From Tolypocladium sp. Sup5 PDA-1 (lineage: Eukaryota > Ascomycota > Sordariomycetes > Hypocreales > Ophiocordycipitaceae): a DNA stretch of 64,000 nucleotides. The notes beneath the pieces were generated by a model. It saw only the letters and a program-made list of their open reading frames with translations, ran no database searches and was not told where the DNA came from. The DNA lies in NCBI GenBank assembly GCA_000750105.3, contig JPHH03000058.1, forward strand, positions 124,001-188,000. The letters are read 5' to 3'. The translations under genes and the position numbers were made by a program. Within the stretch, counting starts at the first letter, position 1. Each line of letters begins with the position of its first letter. Below, piece by piece: positions 21,950-32,230 of this stretch.

Positions 21950-23052
21950 GGAGCGGCGAAGCAACGTCGTCGGGTCGAGTCGAGTCGAATCGAGTCGAGT
22001 TGCAACGATGACGCTGCGTGCTCGACGAGTGATGCGATTGCTGATCGCGACCGGGGGCGGAGTAGCAGCTGCGCCTGCTAACCCAACCCAGCTCGACCCG
22101 GTTGATATTCTTCTTGGCACAGACGGGCCAGTCTAGTTTCTGGGGTAGAGTCCTGGCTGATTCAAGCCGGGGAACCGAGGGTGAGGTGATGGATGGTGGT
22201 GGTAGTGTGGTGCTTGCAGATGAAGAGAACGAGCGCCAGCAACGCCCACACCGAAGAGCTCAGGCTAGACGTCGGCCTGCGGGGACCGACAGTGGCTAAT
22301 GACGAGCGCCAGGGATTCGTCCATCTGGACGTCGATGGCAGCGCCGGGCCGACCACGGGCAACCACCCGTAGCGCAGGTCTCGGTCTAGCCTCTAGGGTA
22401 GCAGCCTGGCATCTGCAACTCCTACGGATGGGTAGGTAGGTACACAGCAGCTGCCTCTTCGACTTACAAGAGCGCTTGTCGCTATTCTAGCCAGGTACAC
22501 ATGGAGTGCCTCGTGTGCCACTTGAGCCGCTGGAATTCCATTCAATGCTTCCCCGAACCCAGCGATGCCCTCTTTTGGGGGGCCGGTCGTATGTCGCAGG
22601 ACAAGGCACCCCCTGTATCGAATTAAAGATTCAAAGTCTCCAAAACAGACCAGAAACCCAATCAGACCAGGGCGGTCCTTTCTGGCGGTTCGCCAATCGC
22701 AAGCGTTGTAATGTTCGGAATAGTAGCACGCTGGTCAAGACTCATCGTGAAGCAGAGCCGAGTGGCTGCCCCGCGCTGGCCAGCCGAGGCCCCTGTAGAC
22801 GTCGTCGCGGGGTGGCAGCCGGCGCCTCTGGCACGTGCTCCCAGCGCATCAATCCCTCCAATCCAATTACTTCCCCATCCAGTGCGTGTCGCGATTGCGG
22901 GACCGCATCTTGCCTTGACCTCGTGTTTTGGGAGGGACGGGACAATCCTGCCAACTTTTCAGCCGCCTCCGAAACCTCGACCCTCTTACGACGCCCACCT
23001 CCAGGAGCCCAACAGCCTTGCTCCATACGGGCTACTTCGTACTGCCACCACA
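21950..23052. other. Divergent region between CRAL-TRIO gene and DAM1
   Basis: No gene is supported. GAGTC pentanucleotide repeats lie at 21973-21998 close to the CRAL-TRIO ATG. A CACGTG site is at 22832-22837, about 220 bp upstream of DAM1. Confidence 0.65.
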
Positions 23053-23829
23053 ATGTCCACCGACGTCCACGAGTCCGGCGGCGGCGCCAAGCGCTCCAAC
23101 TCCCGGACGCGCACGTCGCGTCCCACCACGCCGCTGCGCCCGTCCTCCCGATCCTCATTCCGCGACTCTGCCCGCTGCGCCGGTGACGGCGACGCCCCGT
23201 TCCAGCTCAACACGTTCGAGCCGGCCTTTGCTGAGCTCTCTGACGCCATGGCCGACCTCGAGGCCAACATGATGCACTTCCAGCTCATGCACGAGAGCCT
23301 CGCCCGCTTCAGCGAGTCCTTTGCCAGCTTCCTCTACGGACTGAATATGAATGCCTTCTGCGTTGATTTCCCCGAGGTCCGTATATTCGCTACACCTGCT
23401 CGCTACCTATTTCCCGCATACAAAGCCGAATGCATCGTCTCGCGGTCGTCACCAACTGACCGTCAACTTCATAGGGTCCTGTCCCCGAGTCATTCCGTAG
23501 AGATCGGCAGCACGCCCAAGCCGGCAGCACCGCGCGATCAGAGAACGACGCCGAGGCCACCTTCATGTACATCGAACCCAAACGGCCACTTCCGTGGCCC
23601 TGTCACCTCATTGCTGGCCGGTTACTGACCAACCGATAGGACGACCGACACGTCCTTTGTCGAGAACCCGCCAACGTCCACCAAATCAAACCCCAAGCTC
23701 ACCACGCCGGAATCTCGTCAGTCGCGTCTACCTTTCGCACGAGGCACATCCTCACGTGGCAGAACGAACGCCCGTGCCCGTGGCCGGCCTAGCGGGCTCG
23801 CCAGACCGCGCGGACGAGGCGTTAGGTGA
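23053..23829 (+). CDS. DAM1: DASH complex subunit DAM1
   Basis: Three exons (23053-23376, 23475-23566, 23640-23829) give 201 aa. Dam1 is the kinetochore DASH/DAM1 ring subunit that couples chromosomes to spindle microtubules. After a Ser/Thr/Arg-rich N-terminus the conserved helix PFQLNTFEPAFAELSDAMA continues into the HESLARFSESFASFLYGLNM region, ending CVDFPE. Splicing through two introns then gives GPVPESFRR, TTDTSFVENPPTSTKS and an RG-rich tail ending RPRGRGVR. That order is the layout of filamentous-fungal Dam1, and the reading frame is lost without both introns. The first donor is GTCCGT, an uncommon form. Start context is cacaATGTCC. BUD20 converges 139 bp downstream. Confidence 0.95.
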
Positions 23830-23968
23830 ATGGTGATGGATGTTTCTCTCCCGAACTCCGGTGTCATCTCGCTTCATAGCGCGAGCCTGGCTCAAAAGTT
23901 GCCCAGGCACCGTACGATCGAGGACATTTCGCCTGGACATTCAGGATCCAAGCCGGGCGGGTGGGCGT

Positions 23969-24464
23969 TCAGGTCGCCATATCGACGTCGTTGGCTGATG
24001 CGCCACCGGCGCTGCCGGTCCCTTCGGCATCGTTCGGTCGTGAGCCGACGGTGGCCCCCGGCACCCTTTGAGGGTCGGCATCTGGCTCTTCGCGCAACTG
24101 CTTAACCCTAGACCTAGAGTATAAGCCAACCGATCCAACACAGTTATAGATGTACCCATCCATAGGCCAAATACGAACCTCCGCTTGTGGGGTTTGCCGC
24201 GGCGGTGGGCAATTAATGCCGCCTCGGTGTCGAACCATCTGGCGCATTCAACACAATAATTTCGACCGAGACCGGGTAAATCCTCGGTGGCCTTGGTGCC
24301 TTTGAACTGGGCAAGATGCCTGGCGGAGAGCAGATCTGCCTTGACTTGGTCGACGTCCCTGAAGGCCCGGTCAGCTTGGGTGCAGAAAATGCAATCGAGG
24401 GGCGGGTTTCGGACCTCGTCTTCCGCCTCGTCTTTGTGATGGTGCGCTTGTTCCCGACCCCCAT
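23969..24464 (-). CDS. BUD20: BUD20/ZNF593-type C2H2 zinc-finger ribosome biogenesis factor
   Basis: Three short exons (24464-24415, 24358-24179, 24107-23969) give 122 aa. Bud20 is a shuttling pre-60S factor that helps export the large ribosomal subunit. The protein begins MGVGNKRTITKTRRKTR followed by DVDQVKADL, a classic Bud20 start. It then has EDLPGLGRNYCVECARWF and IAHRRGKPHKRRVKQLREEP. The zinc finger is C-x2-C-x12-H-x5-H. Donors are unusual (GTCCGA and GTTCGT), but both introns are 56-71 nt with CAG/TAG acceptors, and both split an AGG arginine codon cleanly. The C-terminal 35 residues (Pro/Gly/Ala/Asp-rich) replace the usual QKEAEAA tail. No single exon is long enough to be noticed in an open-frame scan. 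It converges with DAM1. Confidence 0.88.
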
Positions 24465-25000
24465 GCTGGCAGCGGTTCCGATGTCTCGAATAACGAACTC
24501 GAGGAAGGCACCGTAGTAGACGGCCAGGTTACCTAGGTAGGTATCGTCGAGCGAAGTGCAATGGCAGCGTAAAGAATAGCGGGCAGTTTGTACGAAGTAC
24601 TTACTCGTAGGTGGTGGAACAGAAAATTTTGTGGGGACAGTGCGATCAATCACAGTGGGAGCATTGCATTGGCACGATGCGGCTTGCAACAACTCCAAGC
24701 CCTGGCACGAAGAACAGAGTATGTAACCCCCCCCCCCCCTATCGGACACCTCGCTGGTCGACCAGGGAGTGGGCGTTGACTGGAGAGCAATACTCGTACG
24801 AAGCAATGAACCGTACCCAAGGCATCAACAACGAGAGAGAGATGAATCGGCGGGTGACATTTCTGCTGGTCGCAAGGCGTCCCGTACTACGTACTCCATA
24901 GATGCGGATACTAAGGTACCTTGCCCAGGTGCTCCGTAGAGAGCGTCTAGCCGCGAGGCTGTAGTGGACGTCGAGTCGGTGTCTCTGGAGGGCCACATCA

Positions 25001-25119
25001 AGTAGGCAGTTCGTAGGTACGGAGTAGGCAGTTCGTAGGTACGGAGTAGGCAGTTCGTAGGTACGGAGTAGGCAGTTCGTAGGTACGGAGTAGGCAGTTC
25101 GTAGGTACGGAGTAGGCAG
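25001..25119. repeat. 22-bp minisatellite, five copies plus a partial
   Basis: Five identical 22-bp units (25001-25110) and nine further bases. Each unit starts AGTAGGCAG and ends GTAGGTACGG, so each junction recreates the TACGGAGTA motif scattered through this window. 22 is not a multiple of 3, so it is not coding. Confidence 0.95.
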
Positions 25120-25425
25120 CCGTGCACGACTCAAAGCAGTTGAGAAGAGTTGTCAACTGGACCCAGGCAAAACAGTTTAGTGCCGCTGCGCCAGCCAGCC
25201 AGCCAACAAGCCAGCCCAGGGTGTCGTCAGAACGATGGTCATTCACATGCGAAGCTCTTTGATGGAAAAATGACAGAGAGGTTATCATCGAGGCTTTGGC
25301 AAGCATAGGTTGCAGCTCCAGCTTTGTACTGTAAGGTACCTTGGCCAGTAAGAGGTCGCGTTCTGAGAGGCACTTGTAATAAATTAACCTTTGTAGAATT
25401 CCGGTGTAATATTACTTCGAGAAAG

Positions 25426-25500
25426 GAACGGCGAGGAAAGGCAGGAATAGCGAGGAACGGCGAGGAAATGCAGGAATAGCGAGGAACGGTGAGGAACAAG
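25426..25500. repeat. 29-bp tandem repeat, about 2.6 copies
   Basis: Units at 25426-25454 and 25455-25483 differ by one base. A decayed third copy follows. The unit is GAGGAA/GGAATAGCGAG-rich. Confidence 0.85.
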
Positions 25501-26695
25501 GGAAATACGGGGGAATACAAGGTTGGATGGGAGCCTTCGCACATCAGAAGGGTTGTTCATCCCCCTACGCACGGATATGCTTATCTTTTAACTGCTATCA
25601 TAACTCCTGGCCAGTGTCGGCGACCGAGCGTGAGGCTCCGAAAAGCTCGCTTTTGCGAGCTCCACGCGCGGTGACCGAAAAGTCCTGCCGGCTTGTACCG
25701 AGGTCAGGGAGGTCTCCAGGCCAGAAAAAAAGAAATCCAGTGGGGACCTGGATGCACGGGTGCCTCGAGGCCGCTAGAAGCCTTCCATGAGCCGCAGCTT
25801 AGACGCCTACGGGCGCTGCGGATGGAACCGCAGGTGCTCTGCTGCGATGCGACATGGCTGCCCCCGTGCAGCCGACCGGAGCCGAGACGGGTCTTCGGCG
25901 GAAGGGAGATGGGGAGGCATCTTCAACAACCTACAGTGGAGGGCACGACGAGGACGACACAGCCAGCACGACATGCGCGGGGGCATGATGCGGCAGCGAT
26001 GTGCGCAAGCACAACGGGAGCGGCGAGGGCTGCCGTGGGCCTGCCTCCATATGACGGCTGCCTTGCCTTGCATATATGATTGAAGCTGGCTCAGAGACAA
26101 TGACAAGTGACGCTGGTGAACAGTGCTGTCGTCCATCCGCCACTCAGCTCATTGGGTACTGGCACTGACATGTGCCCTCTGGTCATTTTTTTCGCGCGTC
26201 CTCTCGTTCGCTGGGCTCGGCGTGGGAGGACCCGGAGGGGCGCTGCTCGGTGCAGTGGATGTTCGGTAACAATGACGAAACGGAGACGTCGTGGATTATT
26301 TTCTCAAGGCCTGTGACTGGCTGGAGGCCCCTGCAGGCCCCCCGTAGGCGCAGCGACGGCAACTCCAGACGTCCTGACTGGCCGCTGCTTTCGCTGGATG
26401 CTGCTGGCCTGCACCAGCCCGCCCCCATGCAACGACAGGCTTTGCTGTAAGCAACCTTGGGGCTCCACATTTTGCCTGTGCTCGGTAACATCTGGCTCTG
26501 GCATGGGCTTTGAGCCGGAAAAGGGCCAAAAACACCTCTCTCCACCTCCACGAACCTCTTCCTCCCTTCTTCCTTTAAACCCATCCCCATCCCCCATCCC
26601 CATCTCCCTCCACGCGGGCTTGACTGACCTCCGCGAGTGGCAAAGCCGTCCCTGATCAACTCAGACCCTCTCCCCTCCGCCCCAATTGGCCCATC

Positions 26696-29305
26696 ATGCT
26701 CGCCTCCCGACAGGTTCTGGGCAACCTCGCCCGGAGCCGCCTCCTCGGCGGCGCTGCCACTGGCGCCCGTCGCCTGGCCACCGTCTCCGACTCTCCCCTC
26801 GACCGCAAGGTATGTTGTGTTATCTGGTGTTGTGCACGAGGCGAGCGCGAGTCCTCGCTGCGTCTACCATGTCCCCCTTGCGCCCGAGATGGGAGGACCA
26901 TGCATGAGCCGAGCTGACCCCCCGCAAACAGGTTCGCCAGAACAACTGGGAGGAGAGCAACTTCATCAACTACAAGAAGATGTCCGAGAACCTTGCCATC
27001 GTCCGCAGCCGCCTCAACCGCCCCCTCACCTATGCCGAGAAGATCCTGTACTCTCATCTCGACGATCCCCATGGCCAGGACATCGAGCGCGGCAAGTCCT
27101 ACCTCAAGCTGCGCCCCGACCGCGTCGCCTGCCAGGACGCCACCGCTCAGATGGCCATCCTTCAGTTCATGTCTGCTGGCATGGACCAGGTTGCCAACCC
27201 CGTCACCGTCCACTGCGACCACTTGATTGAGGCCCAGGTCGGCGGCGAGAAGGATCTGGCCCGCGCCATCAGCATCAACAAAGAGGTCTACGACTTCCTG
27301 TCCTCCGCTTGCGCCAAGTACAACATTGGCTTCTGGCGCCCTGGCTCCGGCATCATCCACCAGATCCTCCTGGAGAACTACGCCTTTCCTGGCGGTCTCC
27401 TGATCGGTACTGACTCTCACACCCCCAACGGTGGCGGTCTCGGCATGTGCGCCATCGGCGTTGGCGGTGCCGACGCTGTCGACGTCATGGCCAACCTGCC
27501 CTGGGAGCTCAAGGCGCCGAACATTATTGGTGTCAAACTCACTGGCGCCTTGTCTGGATGGACCTCGCCCAAAGGTTGGTTTTCCCTTGCCCCTTTCATA
27601 CCCCGCCGCCAAATTTCAAGCCTCTAACCGAGTGTGCCTCTGCAGACATCATCCTCAAGGTCGCTGATATCCTGACTGTCAAGGGTGGCACTGGCGCTAT
27701 CGTCGAGTACCACGGCCCTGGCGTGAGCAATATTAGCTGCACTGGCATGGCAACCATTTGTAATATGGGCGCCGAGATCGGCGCCACCACCTCTCTCTTC
27801 CCCTTCAACGACCGCATGTACGACTATCTGGCCGCTACCAAGCGCAAGGACATCGGCGACTTCTCCCGCGCCTACGCTGCTGAGCTGCGCGAGGACCAGG
27901 GTGCCGAGTATGACCAGATGATCGAGATCAACCTGACTGAGCTCGAGCCCCACATCAACGGTCCTTTCACCCCCGATCTGGCCACGCCCATCTCCAAGTT
28001 CAGCCAGGCCGTCAAGGATAATGGCTGGCCCGATGAGCTCAAGGTCGGCCTCATTGGCTCCTGCACCAACTCTTCATACGAGGACATGTCTCGTGCTGCC
28101 TCCATCGCCCGTGATGCCATCGACCACGGTATCAAGGCCAATGCCGTCTTCACCGTCACCCCGGGTTCCGAGCAGATTCGCGCCACCATTGAGCGTGACG
28201 GCCAGCTCCAAACCTTCGAGGAGTTTGGCGGCATCGTCCTCGCCAACGCTTGCGGCCCCTGCATTGGTCAGTGGGATCGCCAGGACGTGAAGAAGGGCGA
28301 GGCCAACTCCATCGTCTCGTCGTACAACCGAAACTTCACTGGCCGAAACGACGGTAACCCCGCCACCCACTCTTTCGTCACCTCTCCTGACCTGGTTGTT
28401 GCCCTCACCATTGCCGGCTCCCTGCACTTCAACCCCCTCACCGACAAGCTCAAGGACAAGGATGGCAACGAGTTCATGCTGAAGCCCCCGACCGGCGACG
28501 GCCTTCCTACCCGAGGCTACGACCCGGGCAACGACACCTACCAGGCCCCCCCCAAGGAGCGCGCTAGCGTCAGCGTTCAAGTTGCGCCCACCTCCGACCG
28601 TCTTCAGATTCTGGAGCCCTTCCAGCCTTGGGATGGCAAGGACACCAAGGACATCCCCATCCTGATCAAGGCCCAGGGCAAGACGACGACTGACCACATC
28701 TCCATGGCCGGCCCCTGGCTGAAGTACCGCGGCCACCTGGACAACATCTCCAACAACATGCTGATTGGTGCCATCAACGAGGCCAACGGCGAGGCCAACA
28801 AGATCAAGAACTTCACCACTGGCGAGTGGGGTGCCGTCCCTGCCGTCGCTCGTGACTACAAGAAGAAGGGAATCAAGTGGGTCGTCATCGGTGACTGGAA
28901 CTACGGCGAAGGTAGCTCTCGCGAGCACGCTGCCCTGGAACCCCGCCACCTTGGTGGTCTGGCCATCATCACTCGAAGCTTCGCCCGTATCCACGAGACC
29001 AACCTGAAGAAGCAGGGCATGCTGCCGCTGACGTTTGCCGAACCCGCCGACTACGACAAGATCAAGCCCGATGACAAGGTACGTGCTTCTATGTCTCGTA
29101 CTTTCCAATGATTGTACACTAACCGAGTAATCAGGTCGACATCCTCTGCACCGAGCTCGCCGTCGGCAAGCCCGTCACCATGGTTGTCCACCCCAAGGAC
29201 GGCAAACCTTTCGAGGTTCAGCTGCTGCACACGTTCAACAAGCCCCAGCTCGAGTGGTTCAAGAACGGAAGCGCGCTCAACACCATGGCCAAGTCTGTGC
29301 GGTAA
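26696..29305 (+). CDS. ACO1: Aconitate hydratase, mitochondrial
   Basis: Four exons (26696-26809, 26932-27574, 27646-29078, 29135-29305) give 786 aa. The enzyme interconverts citrate and isocitrate in the TCA cycle through a [4Fe-4S] cluster. The first 30 residues (MLASRQVLGNLARSRLLGG and on) are Arg/Ala/Leu-rich without acidic residues, as in a mitochondrial presequence. Cluster ligands are visible at Cys392 (GSCTNSS), Cys455 and Cys458 (ACGPCIGQW). Their spacing (63 and 3) equals that of the vertebrate enzyme. Other landmarks are GTDSHTPNGGGLGM, QGKTTTDHISMAGPW and GDWNYGEGSSREHAALEPR. Codon use is strongly biased to C-ending codons, consistent with high expression. Exon junctions are in frame. 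A poly-G run follows the stop (29341-29353). Confidence 0.98.
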
Positions 29306-29640
29306 TAATTGAATAAATGAGGCGAGGCTGATGACTGAAAGGGGGGGGGGGGGAGCGAAGGGGAGAGGAGGCGTATATCCTGTGTGCAATTGGGGGTTCA
29401 AAGAAGGGATCAAGAAGGAGGAGGCAAACAAGGACGACGGCCGCCATAGGTGTCATCTTGACTGCGTTTATTGTCATAGTCCCCGTGTTTCACTTGGTTG
29501 TAGGAGCCCATGATTTCCATACTTTCCTAGTTTGTACAAAACCGAATAAAATTCGTTAAAATTAACGCCCGGGTAAACATATTAGTGAGGTCTAAATAAG
29601 CCAGTCTGCGTCCCTGCTATATTGACGCGCTGAACTCCTC

Positions 29641-29712
29641 CCAGCATCCCCAAGCATCTCCCAGCATCTCCCAGCATCTCCCAGCATCTCCTAGTATCTC
29701 CTAGTATCTCCT
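29641..29712. repeat. 10-bp tandem repeat, about seven copies
   Basis: Units of CCAGCATCTC repeat in exact 10-bp register. The later copies have drifted to CTAGTATCTC, which is C-to-T and G-to-A change. It lies inside the AT-rich block. Confidence 0.88.
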
Positions 29713-30006
29713 ATATAGTACCTATTTCGTAAGAAAGAATTAAAAATAATAATTAAGGCTAATTAAATACTCTTCGAAAGGTTAAATTAGTAAATAAAAG
29801 GCATCATCGGAAAGGCGGGCAGGGACGTGGTTTACGGTCTCGTAGTCCGTACTCCGGAATGATTCTAGCAACGCTTGGGCAGGTACACCTGGCCCCCTGC
29901 CACCCGCCTTCGCTAACTTCCGCGTTTATTCTAGCAGGTCTCGTGGATCAGGGCCTAAAGTTAAGTAGGCTGCGATGCTGACGGCAGTTTGCATTCATGC
30001 GAGAGG

Positions 30007-30171
30007 ACGAAGGTTGGGCCCCAAAGAAAGTGAACCTCTGATATACGGATACTAGGGTCCCTGGGAATACCATGCGAGCCCGAAGTTGGGTGCGAAGTGT
30101 CATAGCGAGTACTGTATAACCCTGGTCCTGGTACATCCAGAGGTTCACTTTCTTTTGGGCCCAACCTTCGT
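30007..30171. mobile_element. MITE-like element with 34-bp terminal inverted repeats
   Basis: Arms at 30007-30040 and 30138-30171 are inverted copies of each other with a single mismatch (CCCCAAAG versus CCCAAAAG). They enclose 97 bp with no open frame. Size and structure fit a non-autonomous DNA transposon or foldback element. I see no clear target-site duplication in the flanks, so either it has decayed or the true ends differ. A strong cruciform or hairpin would form. Confidence 0.72.
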
Positions 30172-30513
30172 AGTACTACGTGCCTTGCCGTAGGGAAGAC
30201 GGCTTTCCGTTGAGCATCTCATTTTCGCCCACCGATGTGGATCACGTGGCGATAAGAGCCGGCCCCCCCTGGCAGCCCAGCCTATCTGGCCAGTTCCAGC
30301 ACCTGGACCTGCCCCAGCGCGAACGGACTCCTGGCATGCCAAAACAAGATGCGAACAGGGGAATAGCGACAGAGAAAACGACGGCCTCGCATGGTTGAGG
30401 AGCGACTGGCCACCCCCGTGCGCACCCCGATCCCCGACAACCGATAACTTGCAGGCCTCTCCCGAGCCAGGAGAACGCTTTCCGGCTGCTTCGCGCAGTG
30501 TCACACGAGCAGC

Positions 30514-31558
30514 ATGCCTGGTGTCCGAGGGTTCAGCACCCTTCGCGCCCGATCCTATATCTTCCGACTCCCACTGTTTACTCGAGCAATCATCCTCGTT
30601 ATAGTGCTATTCTGGGCTCTGACCTTGCCATCGGTTTGGGATGTGAGGCGCTGGGGGGCCTTGATCCCCGACCAGGTCTCCTTCACGACGGGTAGGTCCA
30701 GGAGCACAACGGGACTGCCTGTCGAGGCCGGATGCGCTGACGGTGTTTACAAAGCATACCGCCTTTCGACCTTTCCGTTGGTTCATCTGAACTTTATACA
30801 TGCAGCTCTCAACGTGGTCGCGTTGACGCCGTTGATGGAGAGATTCGAGAGCGAGTACGGGACATTGACCACGCTCGCCCTGTTCTTTGGACGTGAGAAG
30901 GAAACCGCACTCCTTTTCGAGGACGAGCCGGCCGACTGACTGATTGCTAGCCCTGACGACCATCCCCGCGATATTGTATCTTGTCATTGAGACCGGCGTC
31001 CTCCGGGGCAACAATGCCGTGATGGGAGCGAGGTGAGCAGGACCCCATGGAAGCACACGACCGCTCCGAGCGAAGAGCTGAACTGACGTTGGGCCTGCAG
31101 CATGTGGGTGTTTCTTCTGCTGGGGATGGAGGCGATTCGAACGTACAGATCAAACCCGCACCTGGTCATCGCCACATACCACATCCCGACCTGGACAACA
31201 CCACTGCTCATGATCATCGTTGTGGCTGCGCTGATACCAAACACGAGCTTGCTGGGACACTTGTGCGGTGTCGGTGTCGGGTATATCTGTAAGACTGCTG
31301 CACCCTTCGCACCTTGCACGCGAGCCGTCGCTGACCAACCTTGGCGCAGCTGGCCTTGGCTACCTCAAGTTCCTGGCACCACCTGAATGGGCGTTGCGCT
31401 GGATCGAGACTCGTCTCAACCTCCTCGCAGTCCTGCCGCACTACGTAAGCGTCGACCAGAAGACGTACGGCCGATTCGGAGTGCTGCCCTCGAGCAGCCG
31501 TACGGGAGGGAGCGCGGCAACGGAGCTCGTGGGAAGCACCCAGCGCCTCGGGCCCTGA
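30514..31558 (+). CDS. RBD2: Rhomboid-family intramembrane serine protease (RBD2)
   Basis: Five exons (30514-30691, 30755-30892, 30951-31032, 31101-31288, 31350-31558) give 264 aa. Rhomboids cut substrates inside membranes, and fungal Rbd2 acts in the Golgi/ER. The first membrane segment (RAIILVIVLFWALTL) follows MPGVRGFSTLRARSY. HLNFIHAALNVVALTPLMER is the family's N-terminal core. The nucleophile region is MGAS with Ser133, its codon split by intron 3. The catalytic histidine is His186 in LLGHLCGVGVGY. After the last membrane segment comes a basic cytosolic tail. Intron 1 is 63 nt, divisible by three and without a stop, so its retention would add 21 polar residues after SFTT. I splice it because the result (SFTTAYRLSTFPLVHLNF) matches homologues. 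Confidence 0.93.
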
Positions 31559-32230
31559 ACCGAGGCTCGTGCTGCATCTCGTGCTGCGTTTGTGTGTCAG
31601 GGCGACGAAGGAACCTATGCGCGCCTATATGTAACGCGCTGTATAATAACGATGATGGCTGGTCTAGACGTGCATCTATGGCGGAGTTTGGGCGATGTTC
31701 TGCAAGACAATCTACCTTTTACTACCTAATATCTTGTACGAAGTACATGGATGAGCACATCGTGGGCCCACTACCCGCGATGGAAGACCGGCGATGCGAT
31801 GGGCGATGGGCCAGTACGGATAGGTAGCTGTAAACTGTCAGTCGACATGAGAACCCTGTCTCTGCAGCCGAGGGCGAACAGAATGAGAGTTGACGAGACA
31901 GCAAGGTGCTACAGTTTAATACATCTCGACTTTGGTATCGTGCTTTCTCAGTCGTGATGGTTCGGACGGGCCAAGAGCATGTGCCGCTGACATGGCTGTG
32001 TTGGAACTGCAGCTGCTTCGTACCCACGGTACCGAAGCTAGCTAGTAGAGCACCGTACCCACCCAACCTCGACGTACTTCGTACCTTGCCTTGTCCCGTA
32101 TGACCTGTACGCTACCTAGCTACGTACCTTATCTAATCAAACGACTGGTCGTCCTGCAACTCTCCTGATCATAGTCCCAAGTCGCAACGCTCTCCCTCCA
32201 CGAGCATCTTTGCCGCGCAAGGCTGCCGAC
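31559..32230. other. Intergenic RBD2 to GAA1
   Basis: No gene. It contains TACGAAGTAC/TACTTCGTAC copies at about 31737 and 32074 and a TACGTACC-rich stretch before GAA1. Confidence 0.65.

Larger units (their letters stand above)
24465..26695. other. Divergent intergenic region BUD20 / aconitase
   Basis: 2.2 kb without a supportable gene. It contains a poly-C run (about 24726-24739), two tandem repeats (25001-25119, 25426-25500), several TACGGAGTA/TACGAAGTA motifs and a CT-rich leader just before the aconitase ATG (26530-26620). Confidence 0.65.
29306..30513. other. Intergenic interval rich in repeat relics
   Basis: No gene. It holds a poly-G run (29341-29353), an AT-rich stretch (about 29518-29830), a 10-bp tandem repeat, the inverted-repeat element at 30007-30171 and a GATCACGTGG site at 30240-30249, about 265 bp upstream of RBD2. 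Confidence 0.7.

Noticed and set aside
24213..24806. 197-codon minus frame overlapping BUD20
   Set aside because: Reads the BUD20 intron and continues in the wrong frame; the spliced three-exon model explains the conserved sequence.
28074..29108. 344-codon minus-strand frame inside aconitase
   Set aside because: Antisense shadow caused by C/G-ending codons of a highly expressed gene.
29950..30125. 5S rRNA-like pieces (GTTAAGTAGGC, CTGGGAATACCATG, AGTTGGGT)
   Set aside because: Matches are short, out of order and interrupted by the inverted-repeat arm; they do not fit the Sordariomycete 5S sequence I recall.
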